Source: Phycisphaerae bacterium (GTDB lineage: Bacteria > Planctomycetota > Phycisphaerae > Phycisphaerales > UBA1924). From it: 7,833 nt of DNA. Of the stretch, positions 1 to 5,213 are shown piece after piece; the stretch's first letter is position 1, and each line of letters starts with the position of its first letter. Made by a program: the position numbers and the translations under genes. The notes beneath the pieces were generated by a model that saw only the letters and a list, made by a program, of their open reading frames with translations, searched no databases and was not told where the DNA came from. The stretch covers positions 1 through 7,833 of the forward strand of contig JAEUIX010000271.1 of the NCBI GenBank assembly GCA_016794945.1, read 5' to 3'.

Positions 1-2
1 TG

Positions 3-218
3 GCCAATGACGTGTTCGGCACCGACTCACTGCCCGACGACGCGTCAATGGAAAACGTCGAAGCTTGGGACTCAGTGAACCACCTGAACTTCGTGATGGC
101 CGTCGAAGCCGCCTTCTCGGTGAGCCTCGATCCGCACGACATCGAGCGGATGACCAGCCTTGCGGAAGCGGCACGAGTCATCGACGCCAAGCGACTCCCG
201 CCTTCACGGTCGGCCTGA
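3..218 (+). CDS. Acyl carrier protein (5' end cut by window edge)
   Basis: The frame is open from the first full codon (Ala-Asn-Asp-Val-Phe-Gly) to TGA at 216-218, giving 71 visible residues. A 4'-phosphopantetheine attachment site is seen in the motif EAWDSVNHLNF; the modified serine would be codon 72-74. The following helix (VMAVEAAFSVSL) and the ending (MTSLAEAARVI) fit the second half of a PP-binding domain. Typical acyl carrier proteins are about 80 residues, so roughly 10-15 N-terminal residues probably lie outside the window; the GTG at 12 falls inside the first conserved helix and is unlikely to be the start. Family knowledge: the protein carries acyl intermediates as thioesters in the cytoplasm. 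The methyltransferase 18 bases downstream suggests a biosynthetic operon (specialised lipid, polysaccharide or natural product) rather than core fatty acid synthesis, but no partner synthase or ligase is visible. Confidence 0.85.
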   Translation, partial: ANDVFGTDSLPDDASMENVEAWDSVNHLNFVMAVEAAFSVSLDPHDIERMTSLAEAARVIDAKRLPPSRSA

Positions 219-236
219 CCGATCGCCGAGACCATC

Positions 237-1028
237 ATGAACCGTGTTCTTCACCAGGAGTCGGACGATTCAGTCGGTTCTCTCGAGCGTCGGCTGCTGG
301 AGTTCTACTGCACCACTTCCGACTACCAATCGTTCAACGATCCGACCCCCAAGGACGATTTCTGGGCCCCGATTCGCGCCGACATCGCGTCGCGCGTCGC
401 CGCGGGCAAGCCCTGCACTGCCCTTGAGTTCGGGGCGGGTTGCACGGTCTTCGGCGAGTTCCTGGGGGACCTTCGACCCCGCGTGCGATTCGAAGTTCAC
501 GACGTCACCGATCGGCACAAGGACTTTCTTTCGCGGCAAGCCGATGCGTCTCACTTCGGCGACCTGCGGGACATTCCGGGCACATTCGACGTGGTCTTCT
601 CTACGTTCGTCTGGGAGCATGTGTGCCGTCCCGCACAAACCTATGAGCGCCTGCTTCGAATGCTCGCACCGGGCGGCTCATTGTTCATCATCTGTCCCAG
701 GTACGACCTGCCCATTTACACCCCGCCCTCAGCCAGGCACTACGGTCGCCTCCGCCGATGGGTGATCAATCTTCGCGCGCTCCTTATGCGGGTGGGATTC
801 ATGCTGCGTGGCAGACCTGCATTCCTCATTCACACGGACCCAGCAGTCCTGTCCGTCAAGTGGTACCGAGACGCCGACGCGATTCACTGGGTCAGTCTCG
901 CCGACTTCCACCGCGCCACCCCCTGCGGTTTCAAGATCCGTTACCACCGCGTGCGTAGACAGGGGCTTATAGGCCGCTTCTGGGCGCGGTGGCTGCTGAC
1001 CTTCGTCGAGATTCGACGCGATACCTGA
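237..1028 (+). CDS. Class I SAM-dependent methyltransferase
   Basis: A 263-residue protein with a Methyltransf_11-like Rossmann core. Motif I, which binds the SAM methionine side, is LEFGAGCTVFGEFL at residues 63-76. An acidic residue after strand 2 (EVHD, 86-89) is placed to hold the ribose. The FDVVFSTFVWEHV stretch (117-129) and the LAPGG turn (143-147) followed by a hydrophobic strand (SLFIICP) are the usual motifs II and III. The C-terminal 100 residues are basic and aromatic, with no match I recognise, and may form the acceptor-binding part. The substrate cannot be told from sequence. The ATG at 237 sits 18 bases after the acyl carrier protein stop with only a weak GAG-type ribosome site, consistent with co-transcription. 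GC is lower than downstream genes (31 of 60 bases G or C at 301-360, against 47 of 60 at 1141-1200), hinting at a different history. Confidence 0.85.
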   Translation: MNRVLHQESDDSVGSLERRLLEFYCTTSDYQSFNDPTPKDDFWAPIRADIASRVAAGKPCTALEFGAGCTVFGEFLGDLRPRVRFEVHDVTDRHKDFLSRQADASHFGDLRDIPGTFDVVFSTFVWEHVCRPAQTYERLLRMLAPGGSLFIICPRYDLPIYTPPSARHYGRLRRWVINLRALLMRVGFMLRGRPAFLIHTDPAVLSVKWYRDADAIHWVSLADFHRATPCGFKIRYHRVRRQGLIGRFWARWLLTFVEIRRDT

Positions 1029-1059
1029 CCCCGCCCCACGCACCACGCCCCCACTCGCT

Positions 1060-1074
1060 ACCGTGCGCCACGGT
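1060..1074 (+). promoter_or_regulatory. Small hairpin directly before the aldehyde dehydrogenase start
   Basis: ACCGTG (1060-1065) and CACGGT (1069-1074) form a perfect 6-base-pair stem with a CGC loop, ending one base before the ATG at 1076. There is no Shine-Dalgarno in the spacer. The left arm overlaps a weak -10-like hexamer TACCGT (1059-1064), whose spacing would put transcription start within a few bases of the ATG. Either an initiation-region structure or a near-leaderless promoter is possible, and chance is not excluded in DNA this GC-rich. Confidence 0.3.
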
Positions 1075-1075
1075 C

Positions 1076-2569
1076 ATGGCCGCGATGCGACCCATTCAGC
1101 CAGTCGACTCCGCGGCCCTCGCCGCACGCGCGGCCTTCGCTCGCTCACTCCCGCGCGGCGCCGTCCACGCCGCCCTCGACACCCTCGCCGAGGCCCTCGA
1201 ATCCGCCCGCGAGCCCCTGCTCGCCCTTGCCGCCGGCGAATCCGCGCTCTCCCTCGATGAGCTCGCCCCGGAGTTCGCCCGCATGACCGGCACGCTCCGG
1301 CTCTTCGCGGCGGCCTCCCGCCAGGGCGCGTGGTCACGCCCGACGATCGACACCCCCGCGCCCTTGTCCATCGGCCCCGGCCACGACTGCCGCTCCATGC
1401 TCGTGCCGCTCGGCCCCGTCGCCGTCTTCGGCGCCAGCAACTTCCCGCTGGCCTACGGCGTCTGCGGAGGCGACACCGCCAGCGCCCTGGCCGCCGGCTG
1501 CCCCGTCATCGTCAAGGAACACCCCGCCCACCCGCGCACGGGCCGCGCCCTGGCCGCACTGGCACGCTCCGCCCTCGACGCCTGCGGCCTCGAGGGCTTC
1601 TTCCACTATCTGCTCCACGAAGACCCGCTCGACCACTCCATCGCCCGCGCGCTCGTCGCCCACCCGGCCGTGGCCGCGGCCGGTTTCACAGGCTCGCGCA
1701 CCGGCGGCCTGGCCCTGGAGTCCGTCGCGCGTGCCCGCCCCACGCCCATTCCCGTGTTCGCGGAGATGGGCAGCGCCAACCCCGTCATCGTCACTCCCGC
1801 CGCCGCCGCACATCGCGCCGACGACACCGCCCGGTCCCTCGCCGACGCCATCCTGCTCCGGCACGGCCAGCAGTGCACCTGCCCCGGCATCATCCTGCTC
1901 GCCGGCGCGCACGAGCAGGGACGCGCCCTGATCGTCGCGCTGTCCCGCCGCCTCGGCTCCGCTCCCGCCCGGCGCATGCTCGCGCCGTGGATCGCCGACG
2001 CGTTCCTCCGCCGCATCGCCGAATGCCGACAGGCGGGCGTCACCGTCCTCGCCGGCGGCGCCGCAGCGCCGGAAGGTCACGCCGCGACCGTGCTGCTCTC
2101 GACCGACTTGGAGACCTTCCGCGCATCGCCCACGCTGCACGATGAGTGCTTCGGCCCCTCGGCGCTCATCGTGGACCTGCCGGAATTCGACTCGCTCGCC
2201 GAAGCGCCGCTGCCCCCGTCGCTCACCTGCACCGTCATCACCGCCGGGCCGGACGACCCCGACGCGCCGCGCGCCCTGGCCCGCGCGGTCGAGAGCGCCG
2301 GCCGCGTGATCATCGATGGAGTGCCCACCGGCGTGCGCGTCTGCGATTCCATGGTGCACGGCGGGCCGTACCCGGCCACCAACGCACCCCACACCACCGC
2401 CGTCGGCCCGAGGGCGATCGAGCGCTGGTGCCGGCCCATCACCTGGCAGCACTGCCCCGACCATCTGCTGCCGCCAGCGCTCCAGAACGCCAACCCCCTG
2501 GCCCTGACCCGCACTGTCAACGGCCGTCTCACATCCAACCCTGTTGGCGCCCCCGCCACCGGGTTCTGA
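1076..2569 (+). CDS. Aldehyde dehydrogenase (NADP+), 2-oxoglutarate semialdehyde dehydrogenase-like
   Basis: A 497-residue protein of the ALDH superfamily, closest by eye to the NADP-dependent 2,5-dioxovalerate (2-oxoglutarate semialdehyde) dehydrogenases that end oxidative sugar-acid and hydroxyproline catabolism by making 2-oxoglutarate. Seen, numbering from ATG 1076: active-site Asn122 in FGASNFPLAY; cofactor-binding Lys147 in VKEHPAHP; the FTGS turn at 204-207; general base Glu230 in VFAEMGSANP; nucleophile Cys267 in GQQCTCPG (codon 1874-1876); and Glu357 in DECFGP. The C-terminal signature GVPTGVRVCDSMVHGGPYPAT is typical of this subfamily, not of ordinary ALDHs. The ATG at 1076 is chosen because the open frame from 989 would overlap the methyltransferase and adds 29 residues unlike the family; ATG 1085 is a second choice. 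Odd: the position after Cys-Thr is Cys where relatives usually have Asn. No other pathway gene is adjacent, so the physiological substrate is inference. Confidence 0.88.
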   Translation: MAAMRPIQPVDSAALAARAAFARSLPRGAVHAALDTLAEALESAREPLLALAAGESALSLDELAPEFARMTGTLRLFAAASRQGAWSRPTIDTPAPLSIGPGHDCRSMLVPLGPVAVFGASNFPLAYGVCGGDTASALAAGCPVIVKEHPAHPRTGRALAALARSALDACGLEGFFHYLLHEDPLDHSIARALVAHPAVAAAGFTGSRTGGLALESVARARPTPIPVFAEMGSANPVIVTPAAAAHRADDTARSLADAILLRHGQQCTCPGIILLAGAHEQGRALIVALSRRLGSAPARRMLAPWIADAFLRRIAECRQAGVTVLAGGAAAPEGHAATVLLSTDLETFRASPTLHDECFGPSALIVDLPEFDSLAEAPLPPSLTCTVITAGPDDPDAPRALARAVESAGRVIIDGVPTGVRVCDSMVHGGPYPATNAPHTTAVGPRAIERWCRPITWQHCPDHLLPPALQNANPLALTRTVNGRLTSNPVGAPATGF

Positions 2570-2674
2570 TGCCCCGGATGGGGGATCGGCGAACCCGCTC
2601 GTCGCGCGTGTCCTGCGCATCACCCACCGCCTGTCCACAATCCAATACTGGGAGTTTCCCTGGCCCGCAGGGTC

Positions 2675-2702
2675 TTGACAGGTGCGGCCGGCTTGGCAAA
2701 CT
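2675..2702 (+). promoter_or_regulatory. Sigma-70-type promoter of the propeller/dockerin gene
   Basis: A perfect -35 consensus TTGACA (2675-2680) is followed after 16 bases by CAAACT (2697-2702), a 3-of-6 match to TATAAT. Start of transcription would fall near 2709, giving a leader of about 45 bases. The 185-base spacer between the aldehyde dehydrogenase stop and the next start holds no gene I can support; this promoter is its main feature. Confidence 0.5.
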
Positions 2703-2742
2703 CATGGGCGAAGGATGTGTCGTGCCGCGCGGCCCTTTTGTG

Positions 2743-2748
2743 AAGGAG
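2743..2748 (+). promoter_or_regulatory. Shine-Dalgarno fixing the start at 2755
   Basis: AAGGAG lies six bases before ATG 2755. It separates the true start from the much longer open frame that runs back to 2146 inside the aldehyde dehydrogenase gene. The signal peptide that begins at 2755 supports the same choice. Confidence 0.8.
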
Positions 2749-2754
2749 AGAGCC

Positions 2755-4185
2755 ATGCGCGCGTTCACGATTCGTTGTGCTGTTCTGTTCGGGTTGTCCG
2801 GCGCCGCGTCGGGCCTGTCGGCCCAGACGTGCTCGCCCCACTTCGAGCCTGTCGGCTCCGGCCTGTCGGGCCCGGTGCTGTCGCTGACCGTCGGCGACCT
2901 CGGCTCCGGCCGGGTGCTGCTCGTCGGCGGGCAGTTCGGCCCCTCCGGCGTGCTCGCCTCGTTCGACGGCGCTGCGTGGTCGGCGCTGCCCGCCGGGCTG
3001 GGCGGCAACGCCGGCGACCGAGTCACCGCCCTTGCCGTGCTCGACGGCGAACTGCTTGCCGGCGGCTACTTCTCGCTCAACGGCGGCGCCACCGCCCACG
3101 CCATCGCCCGCCTCGACGGCGCCCAGTGGACCAGCCTCACCGGCGACAGCAGCGGCTTCGCCGAGGTGCGCCGCCTCTTGGTCCACGACGGCACGCTCCT
3201 GGCCTGCGGCCAGTTCAGCGCCATCCTCGGCACCAGCGTCCACAAGATCGCCACCTACAACGGCCAGACCTGGCTCTCGCTGCCCGGCGGCGGCACCACC
3301 ACCGGCACCGCCATCAACGCCATGGCCTACTTCGACCCCGACGGCGACGGGCCGGCGCCCTCCGAGCTCATCGTCGCCGGTGAGTTCACGCAGATCGGCG
3401 CCCCCGCGCCCACCGCCGCGAACTTCATCGCCCGCTGGGACGGCGCCGCGTGGCACGCCCTGGGCGCCGGCGTCAACGGCCCGGTCAACGCCCTGGCCGT
3501 CTTCGATGAAGACGGCCCAGGCGGCGCTCCGGCCCGCCTCTTCGTCGCCGGCAATTTCACCACCGCCGGCGGCGCCACCGCCACGCGCATCGCCCGCTGG
3601 GACGGCGCCAACTGGTCGCAGGTCGGCATCGGCCCCTTCCAGGGCCTGGCCGGCGGCACCCGCGGCGCCCTCGACCTGGCCGTCTACGACGAAGACGGCC
3701 CCGGACCCGACCGCCCCGTGCTCTACGTCGGCGGCGACTTCACCTACGCCGGCGGCCTGCAGCCCGCCCGAGGCGTCGCCCGCTGGACCGGCATCGCCTG
3801 GAACTACATCGGCCCCGTCAGCGCCCCGGGCGTCTCCGGCGGGTACGTCACCAGCCTCATGCCCATGGACGATGCGCTCTACATCGGCGGCACCTTCTCC
3901 TCCGCCGGTGGCCAGCCCGCCGCCAACATCGCCCGCTACCGCACCTGCCACCACTGCCTGGCCGACGTCGCCACCGCCGGCTCCAACGCCGCGGGCCCCG
4001 ACGGCTTCATCACCGGCGAGGACTTCGACCTGTACATCCAGGCGTTCTTCACCGGCCAGCGCGACGGCTTCGGCCGGCTCATCGCCGACGTCGCCACGGC
4101 CGGCGGCGCCGAGCCCTTCTCCGACGGATTCCTCACCGGCGAGGACTTCGACCTGTTCATCATGAGCTTCTTCACCGGCTGCTGA
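2755..4185 (+). CDS. Secreted beta-propeller-like repeat protein with two C-terminal dockerin-like modules
   Basis: A 476-residue protein. Residues 1-23 are a Sec signal peptide (basic MRAFTIR, hydrophobic core, likely cut after LSA). Residues about 58-398 hold seven repeats of about 50 residues with the pattern GG-x-F...GG...A..IARWDGA.W; the aromatic-Asp/Asn-Gly...Trp corners are near 70-75, 120-125, 168-173, 228-233, 282-287 and 344-349, and the seventh unit ends at IARYRTC. Seven units would suit a seven-bladed propeller. Three inter-repeat loops carry acidic DxDGxG motifs (194-199, 251-256, 312-317) that could bind calcium. A CHHC pair (398-401) leads into two 32-residue modules (403-434 and 444-475), each ADVATAG...DGF(I/L)TGEDFDL...FFTG, resembling the dockerin-like C-termini of Phycisphaerae exported proteins. 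The chain ends in Gly-Cys. Inference: an exported or surface-attached binding or scaffold protein; no catalytic motif is seen and the ligand is unknown. Confidence 0.85.
   Translation: MRAFTIRCAVLFGLSGAASGLSAQTCSPHFEPVGSGLSGPVLSLTVGDLGSGRVLLVGGQFGPSGVLASFDGAAWSALPAGLGGNAGDRVTALAVLDGELLAGGYFSLNGGATAHAIARLDGAQWTSLTGDSSGFAEVRRLLVHDGTLLACGQFSAILGTSVHKIATYNGQTWLSLPGGGTTTGTAINAMAYFDPDGDGPAPSELIVAGEFTQIGAPAPTAANFIARWDGAAWHALGAGVNGPVNALAVFDEDGPGGAPARLFVAGNFTTAGGATATRIARWDGANWSQVGIGPFQGLAGGTRGALDLAVYDEDGPGPDRPVLYVGGDFTYAGGLQPARGVARWTGIAWNYIGPVSAPGVSGGYVTSLMPMDDALYIGGTFSSAGGQPAANIARYRTCHHCLADVATAGSNAAGPDGFITGEDFDLYIQAFFTGQRDGFGRLIADVATAGGAEPFSDGFLTGEDFDLFIMSFFTGC
3961..4179 (+). repeat. Tandem dockerin-like modules (coding repeat, 41-codon period)
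   Basis: Two copies, 3961-4056 and 4084-4179, encode near-identical modules separated by a 9-residue linker. Both retain the string TGEDFDL, with neighbouring residues conserved in character. The first has [10 protein letters not shown] and the second [10 protein letters not shown] in the acidic loop. The arrangement suggests an internal duplication. Confidence 0.8.
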
Positions 4186-4212
4186 TCGCGCCGGATCGAA
4201 CGCACATGGCTC

Positions 4213-4252
4213 GCCCCGCGCCGGGCGCTCCCCGACGCGGGGCTTTTCGTTT
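4213..4252 (+). terminator. Intrinsic terminator after the propeller/dockerin gene
   Basis: GCCCCGCG (4213-4220) pairs perfectly with CGCGGGGC (4236-4243) around a 15-base loop, and is followed at once by TTTTCGTTT (4244-4252). It lies 28 bases after the stop codon and ends the transcript before dut. Confidence 0.8.
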
Positions 4253-4263
4253 CCCACGCGCGG

Positions 4264-4269
4264 TACACT
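4264..4269 (+). promoter_or_regulatory. Putative -10 element for dut
   Basis: TACACT, a 4-of-6 match to TATAAT, lies just after the terminator and 61 bases before the dut start. No good -35 box is seen at the usual distance, where the terminator T-run sits. Having a terminator just upstream makes a new promoter here likely. Confidence 0.4.
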
Positions 4270-4330
4270 CGCCCGCAACCTTGCGCCCCCCTCCTGGCCG
4301 CCCCGCAACCCGATCGACCCGAGAACCCGC

Positions 4331-4825
4331 ATGGCCGAGCAACTCGACGCGCTCCGCGAAACCGTCGCCCCCGGCCACGCCGTGCCCGTGCGCCTCAAGC
4401 GGCTCAGCGACCGCGCCACGCTTCCGAGATACCAGACCGATCAGGCCGCCGGCATGGACCTGCACGCCTGCCTGCCCGACGGCCGCGCCGTCGTGCTCGA
4501 ACCCGGCCGAATCGCGCTCATCCCCCTGGGCTTCGCCGTCGCCCTGCCCCCGGGCTACGAGGCGCAGATCCGCCCGCGCTCCGGCCTGGCCACCAAGTTC
4601 GGCGTCACCATCCCCAACGCGCCCGGCACCGTGGACGCCGACTATCGCGGCGAGATGATGGTCGCCCTCATCAACCTCGGCCGCGAGCCCTACACCGTCG
4701 AGCACGGCGCCCGCATCGCCCAGATGATCGTCGCCCCCGTCTCCCGCGCCGAGATCGAGGTCGTCAGCGAACTCGACAGCACGCGCCGCGGCAGCGGCGG
4801 CTTCGGCAGCACCGGCGGGCACTGA
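4331..4825 (+). CDS. dut: Deoxyuridine 5'-triphosphate nucleotidohydrolase (dUTPase)
   Basis: A 164-residue homotrimeric-type dUTPase, hydrolysing dUTP to dUMP and pyrophosphate, which keeps uracil out of DNA and feeds thymidylate synthesis. All five family motifs are present in order: 1, AGMDLHA (40-46); 2, [12 protein letters not shown] (81-92); 3, [13 protein letters not shown] (96-108) with catalytic Asp102 and the sugar-gating Tyr105; 4, RIAQMIV (128-134); 5, the Gly-rich P-loop-like [11 protein letters not shown] (152-162) with the stacking Phe158. The length is a little above the usual 145-155 because of a roughly 16-residue N-terminal extension before the first strand. ATG 4331 is the first start in frame after the putative -10 at 4264; no strong Shine-Dalgarno is seen. 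It appears to be transcribed alone, or with the small gene downstream. Confidence 0.97.
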   Translation: MAEQLDALRETVAPGHAVPVRLKRLSDRATLPRYQTDQAAGMDLHACLPDGRAVVLEPGRIALIPLGFAVALPPGYEAQIRPRSGLATKFGVTIPNAPGTVDADYRGEMMVALINLGREPYTVEHGARIAQMIVAPVSRAEIEVVSELDSTRRGSGGFGSTGGH

Positions 4826-4844
4826 CACGCCGCCACGCGGCGTG
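4826..4844 (+). terminator. Stem-loop immediately after the dut stop
   Basis: CACGCCGC (4826-4833) and GCGGCGTG (4837-4844) make a perfect 8-base-pair stem with a CAC loop, starting at the base after the TGA. There is no T-run, so this is not a classic intrinsic terminator. It could be a 3'-end stabiliser or an attenuating structure between dut and the small gene. Confidence 0.4.
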
Positions 4845-4887
4845 CCAACCGTGGCGAACGGCGGACGAATACCCTTCCATCACTGGC

Positions 4888-4895
4888 GGAGGTGA
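4888..4895 (+). promoter_or_regulatory. Strong Shine-Dalgarno of the small basic protein gene
   Basis: GGAGGTGA is a full match to the anti-Shine-Dalgarno core and ends six bases before GTG 4902. It is the best ribosome site in the window and is the main reason to accept the short gene and its GTG start. Confidence 0.75.
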
Positions 4896-4901
4896 CGCGC
4901 C

Positions 4902-5129
4902 GTGACGCCCAATCGCAAGACGCTGGAAGAGATCTACCGCAACGGGCTCGGCCTGCTGGCCATTCCCGATGACGAAGGCGGCGTCATGCCCTCAACGCCG
5001 AGTGCGCCGCCGCCGCCCGCGGCTCCCGAACAGCCGAAGGCGTCGAAGAAGCGGCAACCGAAGCCGCCCGCCCCCACCCCTGCCCCGGCGCCCGCGAAGA
5101 AGCAAAGGCCCCGCAAACGCGCGACGTAA
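4902..5129 (+). CDS. Small basic proline-rich protein of unknown function
   Basis: A 75-residue protein starting at GTG 4902 behind an ideal ribosome site. I do not recognise the family. Residues 1-28 (TPNRKTLEEIYRNGLGLL, then IPDDEGG) look like a short amphipathic helix followed by an acidic turn. Residues 30-75 are low complexity: 16 prolines, 11 Lys/Arg and one Glu, with clusters KKR and RPRKR, so this tail is probably disordered and positively charged. Such tails occur in bacterial histone H1-like and other nucleic-acid-binding proteins, but that is only a resemblance. No signal peptide or membrane segment is present. The gene lies 76 bases after dut and faces the S1-domain gene. Confidence 0.65.
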   Translation: MTPNRKTLEEIYRNGLGLLAIPDDEGGVMPSTPSAPPPPAAPEQPKASKKRQPKPPAPTPAPAPAKKQRPRKRAT

Positions 5130-5130
5130 A

Positions 5131-5145
5131 CGCCGCGCGACGGCG
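5131..5145. terminator. Possible weak terminator in the convergent gap
   Basis: CGCCG (5131-5135) and CGGCG (5141-5145) form a 5-base-pair hairpin between the two convergent genes. Read on the minus strand it is followed by TTTA, a very short tail that could help end the S1-domain transcript. A 12-base perfect palindrome, GCCCGCGCGGGC (5179-5190), lies in the same 84-base gap. Both are weak in such GC-rich DNA. Confidence 0.25.
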
Positions 5146-5213
5146 CACGGCTGATCCGCGCGCCGACGCTCGCTGCACGCCCGCGCGGGCAGGCCCAGCG
5201 CTCGCCTCGTCGC

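Noticed and set aside
2572..2583. CCCC-GGAT-GGGG hairpin after the aldehyde dehydrogenase stop as a terminator
   Set aside because: Only four base pairs and no T-run.
1334..2638. Long minus-strand open frame (434 codons) opposite the aldehyde dehydrogenase gene
   Set aside because: The product is Gly/Ala/Arg-rich with no domain, and the plus strand has full catalytic motifs. Strong G/C at third codon positions leaves antisense frames open.
2146..2754. Extension of the propeller/dockerin gene back to 2146
   Set aside because: The extra 203 residues are an Arg/Pro-rich out-of-frame reading of the aldehyde dehydrogenase gene; ATG 2755 has a Shine-Dalgarno, a signal peptide and a promoter.
2620..4419. 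Long minus-strand open frame (599 codons) opposite the propeller/dockerin gene
   Set aside because: Low-complexity Gly/Ala/Val/Asp product mirroring the repeat gene, and it crosses the terminator and the dut start. A compositional shadow.
4870..4875. TACCCT as a -10 box for the small basic protein gene
   Set aside because: Poor match with no -35; read-through from dut is equally likely.
5179..5190. 12-base palindrome GCCCGCGCGGGC as an operator or recombination site
   Set aside because: Such palindromes are expected by chance at this GC content, and nothing around it supports a site.
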